A stretch of DNA of 35,075 bases from Chitinophaga pinensis (GCA_943329075.2 CALQCM020000049.1:1-35075); one strand, 5' to 3'. Shown: positions 12,029-21,278, counted from the stretch's first letter. The notes: generated from the letters alone by a model not told the origin. Numbers and translations are program-made.

Positions 12029-13198
12029 ATGGCCATGTTCGTCGATCCGTTGTTCAAGCTGATGTCCGAAAAACAGGCATCGGACATGTTCTTTACGGTC
12101 GGTGCACCGATCCAGATCAAGATCAACGGTGTCGTCATGCCGGTCAATCCACAGGTCCTCGACGGCCCGACCTGCAAGAAGATCTGTTACGAGCTGATGT
12201 CGGAAGTGCAGATCCGGGATTTCGAAGAGAAACTGGAGATGAATTTCGCGGTTGGTCGCGCCGAACTCGGCAGCTTCCGCGTCAACATCTTCCGCCAGCG
12301 TGGCGCGGTCGCGATGGTGATCCGCTTTATCAAGCCGGACATTCCGACGATCGAGCAATTGAAGCTGCCCGCTGTACTCAAAGAGATCGTGATGGAAAAG
12401 CTCGGCATGATCATCATTGTTGGCTCCACCGGGTCGGGTAAGTCATCGTCGATGGCAGCGATGATCGATTACCGCAATGCGACCAAAACCGGCCACATAC
12501 TGACCATCGAAGACCCGATGGAGTTTTCGTACAAGCACAAGAAGTCGATCGTCAACCAGCGCGAAGTCGGCATGGACACGCGTACCTACGACGACGCCCT
12601 GATCAGCGCCATGCGCGAAGCGCCGGATCTGCTGATGATCGGCGAAATCCGCGACAAACCAACGCTGCAAAGCGCCCTGCTCTTTGCCCAAACCGGCCAT
12701 TTGTGCATGTCGACGCTGCACGCCAACAACAGTTATCACGCGCTGAACCGCATCATCAACTTTTTTCCGCGCGAGGCGCGTGAAGCGCTGTTTGCCGATC
12801 TGGCGATCAGTCTGCGTTGCGTGATCTCCCAGCGACTGGTGCGCAGCAAGGACGGCGGACGTCTGCCGGCGATTGAAATCATGCAGAACACTGCGCATAT
12901 CGCCGAGCTGATCAAAAAGGGCCAGATCAACGAAATCAAGGACGCGATGGAGCAAAGCCTCGCGCCCGGCAGCCAGACCTTTGAGCAATCGCTCTATCAG
13001 CTCTACAGCAGCGGTCAGATCACGATCGAAAATGCGCTGGCGAATGCCGACTCCGCGACCAACCTGCATTGGCTGATCAGCAATGCCGGCAAACCGCCCA
13101 CCGATGCCGGCAAGAACGACGAGCCTTCGCAGTCGGGCGTACCCAGCGCGCCGGCGGACGACCTCAGCAGCATCAAACTCAACCTCGACATGGTGTGA
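12029..13198 (+). CDS. pilU: Type IV pilus retraction ATPase, PilU-like
   Basis: Hexameric GspE/PilT-family motor that assists pilus retraction in twitching motility at the cytoplasmic base of the pilus. In 389 residues it has Walker A GSTGSGKSSSM (132-142), the Asp box TIEDPMEF (159-166), Walker B LLMIGEIRD (201-209) and the His box TGHLCMSTLHANN (222-234). The extended C-terminal tail and the MAAMIDYRN run after Walker A fit PilU better than PilT; PilT has a typical AIRAE motif, which I do not see. No pilT gene is visible here. The stop overlaps the GTG start of prmB by two bases. Confidence 0.88.
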   Translation: MAMFVDPLFKLMSEKQASDMFFTVGAPIQIKINGVVMPVNPQVLDGPTCKKICYELMSEVQIRDFEEKLEMNFAVGRAELGSFRVNIFRQRGAVAMVIRFIKPDIPTIEQLKLPAVLKEIVMEKLGMIIIVGSTGSGKSSSMAAMIDYRNATKTGHILTIEDPMEFSYKHKKSIVNQREVGMDTRTYDDALISAMREAPDLLMIGEIRDKPTLQSALLFAQTGHLCMSTLHANNSYHALNRIINFFPREAREALFADLAISLRCVISQRLVRSKDGGRLPAIEIMQNTAHIAELIKKGQINEIKDAMEQSLAPGSQTFEQSLYQLYSSGQITIENALANADSATNLHWLISNAGKPPTDAGKNDEPSQSGVPSAPADDLSSIKLNLDMV

Positions 13199-14148
13199 GC
13201 GCCCCGCCGCGCCCACGCCGCTCTCCCGCATCGGCCAACCTCGCGGCACTGCTGGCGCAAGCCACGCGGAGACTCGCACGCGCGCGCCTGGTCTATGGCC
13301 ACGGCAACATCGACGCGCGCGAGGAAGCCGTCATACTGGTTGCGCATGCCATCGGATTGCCGCTTTCCAAACTGGATTCTGCGGCACTGAAGAAACGCGT
13401 GACCGAGGCAGATCGTCGGCGCGCGCTGGCATTGGTCGCCACGCGTATCGAAAAACGCGTGCCCGCCGCTTATCTCACGCATGAAGCGTGGCTGCAGGGA
13501 CTGCGTTTTTACGTTGACGAACGCGTCATCGTGCCGCGTTCCTTCATTGCCGAATTGCTCTCCGTGCAACTCGAACCGTGGATCGACGATCCGGCCGGCG
13601 TATCCAAAGCACTCGACCTCTGCACCGGCTCGGCCTGCCTCGCCATCCTGCTCGCGAAGAATTTTCCACTTGCACGCGTCGACGCTGTTGATCTCTCGCC
13701 ACCGGCGCTGGAAGTGGCGCGCCGCAACGTGACGCGCTACCGGCTGGGCAAACGCCTGCGTCTGGTGGAATCGGATCTGTTCGCGGCACTGGGCAAAACG
13801 CGTTACAACCTGATCGTCAGCAATCCGCCCTACGTCACTGCCGCCACCATGCGCAGGTTACCGCCCGAATACCGACGCGAGCCTGCAATGGCACTGGCCG
13901 GCGGCGAAGACGGGTTCAGTCTGGTCGATATTATTCTGGCGCAGGCGGCGCGCCATCTGACCGTTGATGGCACGCTGGTGGTTGAAATCGGCCACCACCG
14001 GCGCCGCATCGAAGCCTGCTATCCGCGACTGCCTTTTGTCTGGCCGGAAACCAGCGGTGGAGACGACTGCGTCTTCGTGCTCAGGCGCGCCGACCTCGTG
14101 GCGCCGGGGGCGCTTCAGCGGCGGCCTGCGCGGCGTCCAGCCACTTGA
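13195..14148 (+). CDS. prmB: Ribosomal protein L3 N5-glutamine methyltransferase
   Basis: SAM-dependent enzyme that methylates a glutamine side chain of ribosomal protein L3. The 317-residue protein has the HemK/PrmB signatures: VPRSFIAELL (113-122), the SAM-binding LDLCTGSACLAILLA (140-154) and the catalytic NPPY (210-213). The start is GTG at 13195, overlapping the pilU stop (GTGTGA). The frame is open further upstream, but that stretch lies inside pilU and is not PrmB-like. The last 68 bases overlap the 3' end of convergent rluB. PrfA-type PrmC is the main alternative; the VPRSFIAEL variant and the N-terminal region favour PrmB. Confidence 0.9.
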   Translation: MSAPPRPRRSPASANLAALLAQATRRLARARLVYGHGNIDAREEAVILVAHAIGLPLSKLDSAALKKRVTEADRRRALALVATRIEKRVPAAYLTHEAWLQGLRFYVDERVIVPRSFIAELLSVQLEPWIDDPAGVSKALDLCTGSACLAILLAKNFPLARVDAVDLSPPALEVARRNVTRYRLGKRLRLVESDLFAALGKTRYNLIVSNPPYVTAATMRRLPPEYRREPAMALAGGEDGFSLVDIILAQAARHLTVDGTLVVEIGHHRRRIEACYPRLPFVWPETSGGDDCVFVLRRADLVAPGALQRRPARRPAT

Positions 14149-14977
14149 CGAAGCGCCGCGTTTCGTCGGCACTCAATTCGTAACTGTGCCCTCGTTTAAC
14201 GCGTGCCGGCAATTCGACCGGGCCGTAACGCACACGCATCAGCCGGCTGACCGTAAAACCGAGGTGCTCGAACAGGCGGCGGATTTCACGGTTGCGCCCT
14301 TCGCGCAGCACCACGTGATACCACTGATTAGAACCTTCACCGCCGCGCAACTCGACTGAAACGCAACGCGCAACGCCGTCTTCGAGTTCGATGCCGTTCA
14401 GCAATTGCTGAGCCTGGTCTTCGCGCAGATTGCCGAGGATGCGCACCGCGTATTCACGCTCCATTTCGAAACGCGGATGCATCAGCCGGTTGGCCAGTTC
14501 CCCCGAGGTGGTAAACAGCAGCAGCCCGCAGGAGTTGAAATCGAGGCGCCCGACCGAGATCCAGCGCGCACCGGAAATCTTCGGCAGGTGGTCGAATACG
14601 CTGGGGCGGCCGCGCGGATCATTGCGGCTGGTGATTTCGCCTTCGGGTTTGTGATAAATCAGCACGCGCGGCACTCCCGCTTCGGGGCGCGCGCGTATGG
14701 TGCGGTTGCCGACCTTGATCTGGTCGCCGCTGCCAACCCGCATGCCCAGCGTTGCGGCCTTGCCGTTGACGGTAACGCGGCCGTCGCTGATCCACTCTTC
14801 CATCGTGCGCCGCGAGCCAAGCCCCGCCTGTGCGAGTGTTTTTTGCAGCTTCTGCGTGGCATTTCCGTCGCCATCGGCGTCGCTGTCGCGCGCGCGGTTT
14901 GAATGCGTGGTCGGCCGCGCCTTGCGCGGCGCCGGCTCCGCTTTGCCGCGCGGACCGCGGTTATCGGGGCGTGTCAT
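14081..14977 (-). CDS. rluB: 23S rRNA pseudouridine synthase RluB-type
   Basis: Converts U2605 of 23S rRNA to pseudouridine. The 298-residue protein has a charged, disordered N-terminus (1-40). An S4 RNA-binding domain (about 41-90, [15 protein letters not shown]) comes next, then the RsuA/RluB catalytic domain with Asp146 in [14 protein letters not shown]. The C-terminal [16 protein letters not shown] motif is diagnostic of the family. Its start overlaps the recR stop by four bases. RluE/RluF are alternatives, but the gene order and long N-terminal extension suit RluB. Confidence 0.9.
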   Translation of the reverse strand: MTRPDNRGPRGKAEPAPRKARPTTHSNRARDSDADGDGNATQKLQKTLAQAGLGSRRTMEEWISDGRVTVNGKAATLGMRVGSGDQIKVGNRTIRARPEAGVPRVLIYHKPEGEITSRNDPRGRPSVFDHLPKISGARWISVGRLDFNSCGLLLFTTSGELANRLMHPRFEMEREYAVRILGNLREDQAQQLLNGIELEDGVARCVSVELRGGEGSNQWYHVVLREGRNREIRRLFEHLGFTVSRLMRVRYGPVELPARVKRGHSYELSADETRRFVKWLDAAQAAAEAPPAPRGRRA

Positions 14978-15582
14978 GCTGTTGGGCCGATCGCGCGGCG
15001 TTCGATGACCGCCTGCGCCAGTGTGCCGCTGTCAACGTGTTCGAGCTCGCCGCCGACCGGCAGTCCGCGCGCAATGCGACTGACCTTGATGCCGCGGGCG
15101 ACCAGCATTTCTGCGGCGTAATGCGCAGTGGCTTCGCCTTCGACGGTGAAATTGGTGGCGACGATGACTTCGGCAACGATGCCGTCGTTTGCGCGCGTAA
15201 GTAAGCGGTCAAGATGTATGTCCTTCGGGCCGATGCCGTCGAGCGGCGAGAGTCGCCCCATTAATACGAAATAAAGCCCTTGATAACAGGCCGCCTGTTC
15301 CATCATCAACATGTCTGCCGGCGTTTCCACGATGCACAGCTGGCGCACATCCCTGCGCGGCGAACGGCACAGCGCACAAACGGCTTCCTCCGTGAAGGTA
15401 TTGCAGCGTTCGCAATGGCGTATCAGTTCAAGCGCGCCGCCCAGCGCCTGCGCCAGCCGGCCGGCGCCGGCGTGATCGCGCTGCAACAGATGGTAGGCCA
15501 TGCGCTGCGCAGATTTCGGCCCGACACTGGGCAGGCAGCGCAAGGCGTCGATCAGTTCTTCAAGGCTGGATGGGTTTTTCAT
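14974..15582 (-). CDS. recR: Recombination mediator RecR
   Basis: DNA-clamp protein of the RecFOR pathway that loads RecA at gaps. The 202 residues show an N-terminal helix-hairpin-helix ([17 protein letters not shown], 18-34). A C4 zinc finger (Cys57, Cys60, Cys69, Cys72) and a Toprim domain starting near residue 80 ([14 protein letters not shown]) follow. Length and motifs are fully normal. It lies in the conserved dnaX-ybaB-recR cluster, with rluB coupled downstream. Confidence 0.97.
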   Translation of the reverse strand: MKNPSSLEELIDALRCLPSVGPKSAQRMAYHLLQRDHAGAGRLAQALGGALELIRHCERCNTFTEEAVCALCRSPRRDVRQLCIVETPADMLMMEQAACYQGLYFVLMGRLSPLDGIGPKDIHLDRLLTRANDGIVAEVIVATNFTVEGEATAHYAAEMLVARGIKVSRIARGLPVGGELEHVDSGTLAQAVIERRAIGPTA

Positions 15583-15631
15583 GACTGACGGCCAGGGGCG
15601 TTCCGCAAACGCGCGTCCGTGCCGGTGCTTT

Positions 15632-15961
15632 TCAGAATGGCATCTTGAACCCGGGCGGCAGACCCATACCCGCCGTCATGCCGCCGAGTCTTTCCTGGGT
15701 GGTCGCCTCGACCTTGCGCACCGCGTCGTTAAACGCAGCCGCAACCAGATCTTCCAGCATTTCCTTATCGTCTTTGAGCAGACTGTCGTCGATGATCACG
15801 CGTTTGACGTCGTAACGGCAGGTCATCACCACCTTGGTCATGCCGGCGCCCGCCTGGCCTTCGACCTCAACCGTCGCCAGTTGATCCTGCATGCGTTTCA
15901 TATTTTCCTGCATTTGCTGGGCCTGTTTCATCAGGCCCGCAAGGCCGCCTTTCATGTTCAT
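15632..15961 (-). CDS. ybaB: YbaB/EbfC family nucleoid-associated protein
   Basis: Small dimeric DNA-binding protein that coats the nucleoid. The 109 residues include the conserved start [21 protein letters not shown], a long helix. The middle strands ([20 protein letters not shown]) and the [13 protein letters not shown] helix are family features. A GGAG lies a few bases before ATG 15961. It is 21 bases after dnaX, the usual place for this gene. Confidence 0.95.
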   Translation of the reverse strand: MNMKGGLAGLMKQAQQMQENMKRMQDQLATVEVEGQAGAGMTKVVMTCRYDVKRVIIDDSLLKDDKEMLEDLVAAAFNDAVRKVEATTQERLGGMTAGMGLPPGFKMPF

Positions 15962-15982
15962 GTCGACTCCTTTTCAGTCTGT

Positions 15983-17551
15983 CTATTGCAAGGGCTTGAT
16001 CGATGCAGGCACCACCCGCGCATCAAAGTTTTCAATCAGATCGCGCACAAAGGGATCGCCGTCGATGGCTTTGGCGGCTTCACTCAGTTGTTCTTTCTGT
16101 TCGCGGTCGCGCACCGCCGCCACGGTTTTTCCATCGACCTGGCCAACGCTGATCTCGAGTTTGATCTTGGTGCCGATGTGCACTTCGAGCGCCTGCTGCA
16201 ACCGTTCCAGATAAGAGCGGCTGTTCAGATGGCGCTGTGCGTGCGCCACGCGAAGTTCGAGTCTTCCATCCTGCCATGACACCAGTTCGCAATTGTGGGC
16301 GAGCATGCGTTCCATGCCGGCCAGCGGCAGTCCGCCGACAAAGGTTGTCCAGTCGCCTTCAATCGAGATCTTTTTTTTTGCGACTGCGGATGGCTGCGCC
16401 GCGCCGCCCGCAGCGGCAGCCGGTGCCGGCACGACCGCCGGCGTTGCGCGCGGTTGAGGCACGCCGCCCGCCGCAGGCGTAAACGCCAGCATGCGCATCA
16501 GCGTCATCGTGAAGCCGGCATATTCATCCGGCGCGTAGCCGATTTCCTGGCGCCCCTGCAGCGCGATCTGGTAGAGCAACTGGATCTCTTCCGCACCAAA
16601 GGCAGCGGCCATCTCGACGAGATGCGCGCGATCGGGATCTTCGTCGGCGATGGCGGCCGGTATTGCCTGCACCAGCGCAACGCGATGCAACAAGGCACCG
16701 AGGTCTTGCAGCGCATTTTCAAATGACAGGCTGCGCTCGGCCATGCGGTCGGCCACTGCAATCAGCGCTGCGCCGTCGGTGGCGCGCAGGGCGCCCAGAA
16801 TGTCGAACAGGTATTCGCGTTCGACGCTGCCGAGCATCGCGCGCACCGACGCCGTTTCGACGCGACCGCCGCCATGCGCGATGGCCTGGTCAAGCAGGCT
16901 CAAGCTGTCGCGCAGGCTGCCGCGCGCGGCGCGCGCCAGCAGGCCTAGCGCTTCGTCCTCGAACCCGATTTTTTCGAGATCCAGCACCTTGGCCAGTTGC
17001 CCGCGGATTTGCGCCTGCGGAATCTGTTTCAGATTGAATTGCAGGCAGCGCGACAGCACGGTAATCGGCATTTTCTGCGGATCCGTGGTGGCCAGGATGA
17101 ATTTTACGTGTGCCGGCGGTTCTTCGAGCGTCTTCAACATCGCGTTAAACGCTTGTGATGTCAGTTGATGAACTTCGTCAATAATGTAAACCTTGAATTG
17201 TCCGGAAGTCGGCGCGTAAATCGCCTGCTCAAGCAAGGTGGTCATTTCCGCGATGCCGCGGTTGGAAGCCGCATCCAGTTCGATCAGGTCGACATACCGG
17301 CCGGCATCGATGTCCGTGCACGTTCTACACGTGCCGCAAGGCGTGGCGGTGACCCCGGTTTCGCAATTCAATGCCTTTGCAATGATGCGCGCCAGCGTTG
17401 TCTTGCCAACGCCGCGTGTGCCGGTAAAGAGATAAGCGTGATGCAGGCGTTGCTGGGTGAGCGCGTTGGTGAGCGCCTTGACGACGTGCTCCTGCCCGAC
17501 CAATTCAGCAAACGATTTTGGCCGCCATTTGCGGGCGAGGACTTGGGTCAC
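15983..17551 (-). CDS. dnaX: DNA polymerase III subunit tau/gamma
   Basis: Clamp-loader ATPase subunit that opens the sliding clamp and, as tau, links polymerase cores and helicase. The 522-residue product starts at GTG 17551. It has Walker A GTRGVGKT (44-51), a zinc module (Cys63, Cys72, Cys75, Cys78), Walker B YIIDEVHQLT and an SRC-like arginine-finger segment (TVLSRCLQ). A Pro/Ala linker follows near 370-390. A nine-A run at codons 391-394 (16371-16379) probably gives a shorter gamma form of about 397 residues; see the separate entry. The C-terminal tau part (about 395-522) is short compared with E. coli. Confidence 0.96.
   Translation of the reverse strand: MTQVLARKWRPKSFAELVGQEHVVKALTNALTQQRLHHAYLFTGTRGVGKTTLARIIAKALNCETGVTATPCGTCRTCTDIDAGRYVDLIELDAASNRGIAEMTTLLEQAIYAPTSGQFKVYIIDEVHQLTSQAFNAMLKTLEEPPAHVKFILATTDPQKMPITVLSRCLQFNLKQIPQAQIRGQLAKVLDLEKIGFEDEALGLLARAARGSLRDSLSLLDQAIAHGGGRVETASVRAMLGSVEREYLFDILGALRATDGAALIAVADRMAERSLSFENALQDLGALLHRVALVQAIPAAIADEDPDRAHLVEMAAAFGAEEIQLLYQIALQGRQEIGYAPDEYAGFTMTLMRMLAFTPAAGGVPQPRATPAVVPAPAAAAGGAAQPSAVAKKKISIEGDWTTFVGGLPLAGMERMLAHNCELVSWQDGRLELRVAHAQRHLNSRSYLERLQQALEVHIGTKIKLEISVGQVDGKTVAAVRDREQKEQLSEAAKAIDGDPFVRDLIENFDARVVPASIKPLQ
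16370..16379 (-). promoter_or_regulatory. dnaX slippery run (programmed frameshift or transcript slippage)
   Basis: On the coding strand GCA AAA AAA AAG forms nine consecutive A followed by G. In the zero frame it contains A_AAA_AAG, the heptamer used by E. coli dnaX. A -1 shift, or one extra A in the mRNA, then reads GAT CTC GAT TGA, a stop after three codons. That would end a gamma-like protein near residue 397, just after the ATPase and collar domains. I did not find a convincing upstream Shine-Dalgarno-like stimulator or a strong downstream hairpin. Confidence 0.7.
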
Positions 17552-17617
17552 GATGGTTCTATTCTGGGAGGATCAGCCGGTGCGCCAGAATGCGCCGCCG
17601 GCCGCACTCCCGTCGCG

Positions 17618-18178
17618 TCAGAAGTGATACTGCAGACGGACGATGTTGTAGTTGATGCCCTGGTTCGGCGCTTTGATGCCGCCATTCGACAGGTGCTGGT
17701 AACGGTAGCCGATGTCGAACTGCCCCTTGTCGCCGAAACGGACGCCGGCGCCGACGTGGTCGCCGAACTGGAAACTGCTGCCGAACTGTCGTTGCGCGCC
17801 GACAAAGGTCTTCGACAGGAAATGGAAACCTACGGCCAGTTCAGCGTAGGGCGCAATTCCAGAGATCGTGTTCTGCTGCACGCGGAAGGTTGGCGTCACA
17901 CCGATTTCCGCGATGCTCGATGTCGAGTAACCGCCGGTCTGGAACGGGCTCTTATTGTCCCAATAACCAACGTTGACATCCCAGAAGCCGCCGAGGTGCC
18001 AGTCGCCAAACTCGACCAGTTTCTTGTTCCAGTCCCATTGCATTCCGAGGCGGTAGAGATTGACGCTGGCATTCCCGGAGTCCGATTTGCCATATTCGAA
18101 GGAGTAGCCATCGACGGCAAAAGCGGCCGGGCTGGCGGCGAGCAGGACTGCGGCAATCAGTAAGCGAATCTTGTGCAT
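17618..18178 (-). CDS. PagL-like lipid A deacylase / outer membrane beta-barrel
   Basis: The 186-residue protein begins at ATG 18178, behind a GAGGA box. It has a clear signal peptide (MHKIRLLIAAVLLAASPAAFA, cut near 21-22). Alternating beta-strands follow and it ends in Phe (LQYHF), as outer membrane barrels do. The C-terminal HLSNGGIKAPNQGIN (162-176) matches the PagL active-site region, with the His162 and Ser164 pair. PagL removes the 3-O acyl chain of lipid A. The position of PagL's catalytic Glu, 14 residues after the His, is Asn176 here, so activity or mechanism is uncertain. A longer in-frame start at 18451 would run through the SRP RNA gene and is not credible. Confidence 0.85.
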   Translation of the reverse strand: MHKIRLLIAAVLLAASPAAFAVDGYSFEYGKSDSGNASVNLYRLGMQWDWNKKLVEFGDWHLGGFWDVNVGYWDNKSPFQTGGYSTSSIAEIGVTPTFRVQQNTISGIAPYAELAVGFHFLSKTFVGAQRQFGSSFQFGDHVGAGVRFGDKGQFDIGYRYQHLSNGGIKAPNQGINYNIVRLQYHF

Positions 18179-18240
18179 GGCGTCCTCAACTCGGCGGGCA
18201 AATTTGCGATAGTGCAATGATATCGCAAAAGAAATGGGGA

Positions 18241-18336
18241 GGCGAGCCTTGTCCCCGGCACTTGCAATAAATAGCTGTGGCTGCTTCCTTCCGGACCTGA
18301 CCAGGTTCACTACCTTGCAATGCGGGGGGGCCCGCC
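18241..18336 (-). ncRNA. ffs: Signal recognition particle RNA (4.5S, small bacterial type)
   Basis: The minus strand contains the nearly invariant SRP apical domain, with GGTCAGGTCCGGAAGGAAGC at about 18283-18302 including the GGAA tetraloop. This is the Ffh-binding site for co-translational membrane targeting. The ends pair: GGCGGGCC at the 5' side (18329-18336) with GGCTCGCC at the 3' side (18241-18248). That gives a single hairpin of about 96 nt, a usual size for this type. A T-rich stretch follows (TTTCTTTT on the RNA strand), suitable for termination. A CATAAT box upstream (18354-18359) may be its -10. Ends are estimated to within a few bases. Confidence 0.93.
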
Positions 18337-18468
18337 ATGGTGTTGCAACTGGCATTATGCCTGTTGCCGCCGGACACGGCGAGAACTTCCAATGCCAAAC
18401 CGGTGAACCACGGGGCGCGTGATACAATTTTTTCAAACACAATAAACACAACCATCGCGGAGGACTGT

Positions 18469-20442
18469 ATGTCGACCCAGACCATCGAATCCGTTCTGAA
18501 TGAGACGCGCACCTTTGCGCCGGACGCCGCCTTCGTCAAACAAGCCAATATTTCGGGCATGGCTGCCTATAACGCCCTGTGTGCCGAGGCGGAGAAGGAT
18601 TTCACCGGTTTCTGGGCGAAACAGGCGCGTGAGCACGTGTTGTGGCAGAAGCCGTTCACACAGATACTTGATGAATCGAACGCGCCATTCTTCAAGTGGT
18701 TTGCCGACGGGAAACTCAACGCCTCGTACAACTGCCTCGACCGCCACCTGAACACGCAGCCCGAAAAGATTGCGATCATTTTCGAGGCGGATGACGGCAA
18801 ACTCACAAAAATCAACTACCGCGAATTGCACAAGCGCGTCTGCATGATGGCCAACGGCCTGAAAGGCCGCGGCATCAAAAAAGGCGACCGCGTTCTCATC
18901 TACATGCCGATGTCGATCGAGGCCGTGGTGGCAATGCAGGCCTGCGCGCGCATCGGCGCCATCCACTCGGTGGTGTTCGGCGGCTTCTCGGCGAAAAGCG
19001 TGCATGAGCGCATCATCGACGCCGGCGCAGTCGCCGTATTGACTGCCGACGAGCAAATGCGCGGCGGCCGCGCTATCGCCCTTAAGGCGGCCGTTGACGA
19101 AGCACTGGCCCTCGGCGGTTGCGACTTCCTGAAGACGGTGGTGGTTTTTCAACGCACCGGCGGCAAAGTACAGTGGGACGACAAGCGCGATGTCTGGCTG
19201 CACGATCTGCTGAAAAACCAGGCGGAAACCTGCGAACCGGAATGGGTCGAAGCCGAGCATCCGCTGTTCATTCTCTACACTTCCGGCTCGACCGGCAAAC
19301 CCAAGGGCGTGCAGCATTCGACCGGCGGTTACCTGCTGCACGCCATCCTGACCATGAAGTGGACCTTCGATTACAAAGACAGCGATGTGTTCTGGTGCAC
19401 GGCGGACGTCGGCTGGGTCACCGGCCACACCTATGTCTGTTACGGTCCGCTCGCGGTCGGTGCCACCGAAATCATTTTTGAAGGTGTGCCGACCTACCCT
19501 GATTCGACGCGCTTCTGGAAAATGATCCAGGACCACAAGGTCAGCGTTTTCTACACCGCGCCGACCGCGATCCGCTCGCTGATCAAACTCGGCGCCGACC
19601 TGCCGAAACAATTCGATCTGTCGTCGTTGCGCCTGCTCGGCACGGTTGGCGAGCCGATCAATCCCGAGGCCTGGATGTGGTACCACGAAACCGTCGGACA
19701 GAAACGCTGCCCGATTGTCGATACCTGGTGGCAGACCGAAACGGGTGGCCACATGATCACGCCGCTGCCGGGCGTGGTGAGCACCAAACCCGGTTCCTGC
19801 ACCCTGCCCCTGCCCGGCATTATGGCTGCGATCGTTGATGAAGCCGGCCACGATGTAGAAAAAGGCAAAGGCGGCTTCCTCGTCATCAAACGCCCGTGGC
19901 CGTCGATGATCCGCACCATCTGGGGCGACCCCGAGCGCTTCAAAAAATCCTATTACCCCGAGGACTTCCAGGGCAAATATTATCTGGCCGGCGATGGCGC
20001 CAATCGCGATCTCGACGGTTATTTCTGGATCATGGGCCGCATCGACGACGTCTTGAACGTTTCCGGACATCGCCTCGGTACCATGGAAATCGAATCGGCG
20101 CTGGTATCCAACCCGATCGTCGCCGAGGCCGCGGTAGTCGGTCGCCCGGACGATCTGACCGGTGAGGCGATCTGTGCCTTCGTTGTGCTCAAACAGGCAC
20201 GCCCGAGCGGTGAAGAGGCAAGGAAAATCGTCAAACAACTGCAGGACTGGGTCGCAAAGGAAATTGGCGCCATCGCCAAACCAAAAGACATCCGCTTTGG
20301 CGACAATCTGCCGAAGACACGCTCCGGCAAAATCATGCGGCGCCTGCTGCGCTCGATCGCCAAGGGCGAGGAAATTACGCAGGACATATCGACACTTGAA
20401 AATCCGGCCATTCTTCAGCAACTGAAAGAAGGCATCCAGTAA
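18469..20442 (+). CDS. acs: Acetyl-CoA synthetase
   Basis: Activates acetate to acetyl-CoA through acetyl-AMP, allowing growth on acetate. The 657 residues from ATG 18469 follow a strong GGAGG at 18459-18463. An upstream in-frame start inside the SRP RNA region was rejected. Adenylation motifs include [11 protein letters not shown] (270-280) and [10 protein letters not shown]. The C-terminal [10 protein letters not shown] carries Lys621, the residue that is acetylated to switch the enzyme off in homologues. TACAAT at 18423-18428 may be a -10. Length and motifs match canonical Acs rather than propionyl-CoA synthetase. Confidence 0.96.
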   Translation: MSTQTIESVLNETRTFAPDAAFVKQANISGMAAYNALCAEAEKDFTGFWAKQAREHVLWQKPFTQILDESNAPFFKWFADGKLNASYNCLDRHLNTQPEKIAIIFEADDGKLTKINYRELHKRVCMMANGLKGRGIKKGDRVLIYMPMSIEAVVAMQACARIGAIHSVVFGGFSAKSVHERIIDAGAVAVLTADEQMRGGRAIALKAAVDEALALGGCDFLKTVVVFQRTGGKVQWDDKRDVWLHDLLKNQAETCEPEWVEAEHPLFILYTSGSTGKPKGVQHSTGGYLLHAILTMKWTFDYKDSDVFWCTADVGWVTGHTYVCYGPLAVGATEIIFEGVPTYPDSTRFWKMIQDHKVSVFYTAPTAIRSLIKLGADLPKQFDLSSLRLLGTVGEPINPEAWMWYHETVGQKRCPIVDTWWQTETGGHMITPLPGVVSTKPGSCTLPLPGIMAAIVDEAGHDVEKGKGGFLVIKRPWPSMIRTIWGDPERFKKSYYPEDFQGKYYLAGDGANRDLDGYFWIMGRIDDVLNVSGHRLGTMEIESALVSNPIVAEAAVVGRPDDLTGEAICAFVVLKQARPSGEEARKIVKQLQDWVAKEIGAIAKPKDIRFGDNLPKTRSGKIMRRLLRSIAKGEEITQDISTLENPAILQQLKEGIQ

Positions 20443-20495
20443 GATCCCGCCCCGCTCTTCGGCAAAGGTGTTGATCTGTTAGAATTCGCCTCCCC

Positions 20496-20587
<92 letters not shown>

Positions 20588-20927
20588 GTACCTAGACCAC
20601 AAACCCGCTCAAGCGGCGTGGAAGCCCCGCTTCCTGTGAGGCGTAGCGCCAAAAGCTCCTGACTGCGGTTGCGGCATTTTTCCGCAAAAACCGTCTCAAC
20701 CCCCGTTTATCTCAAAACCTCCTGACTTTTTCGGGTTTAGTACGGCGGTGTGGGTTTTCTGTTTTCGGCAAAAACGCCCCCGCACCTTGGGAACGGAAGT
20801 TAGTGGTGGGGTGTGGTTTGGGTCAGTCAGCAAGCGATGAACACGTTTAGCTGTTGAGCGATTCGTTCACGGCGAACCTCAAAAAACTTCTTGTAGGCTG
20901 GCGTGGCGATCAACTCCGGGTCCAGAG

Positions 20928-21152
20928 TTAAGAACTACGCTTTGCACGGGCAAGCTCAGAACTGTCATCGATCGAATTAATCTGCCGATCTATCGGCGTA
21001 AAAACCCAAGGACTGAACACGGCACCTTTATCCGTGATCTTGTAAATCTTCTCGCGTAGCAACCTTGGGTTACTGTATTGCCATAGGCGAGTGTCGCGCC
21101 CCCGCGCCGAACTACCGACCCGGCTACCTGCGCCTGGACGCCGCGCATCAGG
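20928..21152 (-). pseudogene. Possible gene remnant (about 74 codons, no start)
   Basis: The minus strand is open from after a TGA (21153-21155) to a TAA at 20928-20930. It reads like ordinary protein, with fragments such as GRDTRLWQYSNPRLLREKIY and GAVFSPWVFTPIDRQ, but has no ATG and no upstream continuation. I do not recognise the family. It may be the C-terminal remnant of a gene cut off by recombination next to the tRNA, or a chance open frame. Confidence 0.3.
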
Positions 21153-21212
21153 TCAGGCACAAAAGAATAGCTATTTGTCGTAATATGCTATTATCTAATT
21201 ATATGATGTATT

Positions 21213-21269
21213 TTGCGTAATTTTAAGATAATATTACATACAACTCTGACATTATTACATATTACGCAA
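21213..21269. repeat. Inverted and direct repeats in the AT-rich cysD leader
   Basis: A perfect 9-base inverted repeat, TTGCGTAAT (21213-21221) and ATTACGCAA (21261-21269), is separated by 39 bases. Inside and overlapping it, TATTACATA is repeated directly at about 21232-21240 and 21253-21261. It ends ten bases before the likely cysD ATG. This could be an operator for a dimeric regulator controlling cysD-cysNC; TTA-N-TAA features would suit a LysR-type protein, but that is inference. Confidence 0.5.
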
Positions 21270-21278
21270 TTCCGCCCG

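Larger units (their letters stand above)
20588..21278. other. Spacer of about 690 bases without an intact gene
   Basis: No convincing complete gene. It contains short hairpins: GGAAGC-CCC-GCTTCC at 20620-20634 and TTGCGG-CATTTTT-CCGCAA at 20669-20687, either of which could follow tRNA transcription. CTCCTGACT occurs twice, near 20657 and 20718. A possible minus-strand coding remnant lies at 20928-21152. From about 21165 the base composition falls to strongly AT-rich up to the cysD start. No integrase or transposase is recognisable. Confidence 0.6.

Noticed and set aside
18179..18451. N-terminal extension of the PagL-like gene to 18451
   Set aside because: It would be translated from the SRP RNA gene. 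ATG 18178 has a good ribosome site and gives a clear signal peptide.
18433..20421. 662-codon open frame antisense to acs
   Set aside because: A shadow of the acs codon bias. The acs reading has all adenylation motifs, and this frame has none.
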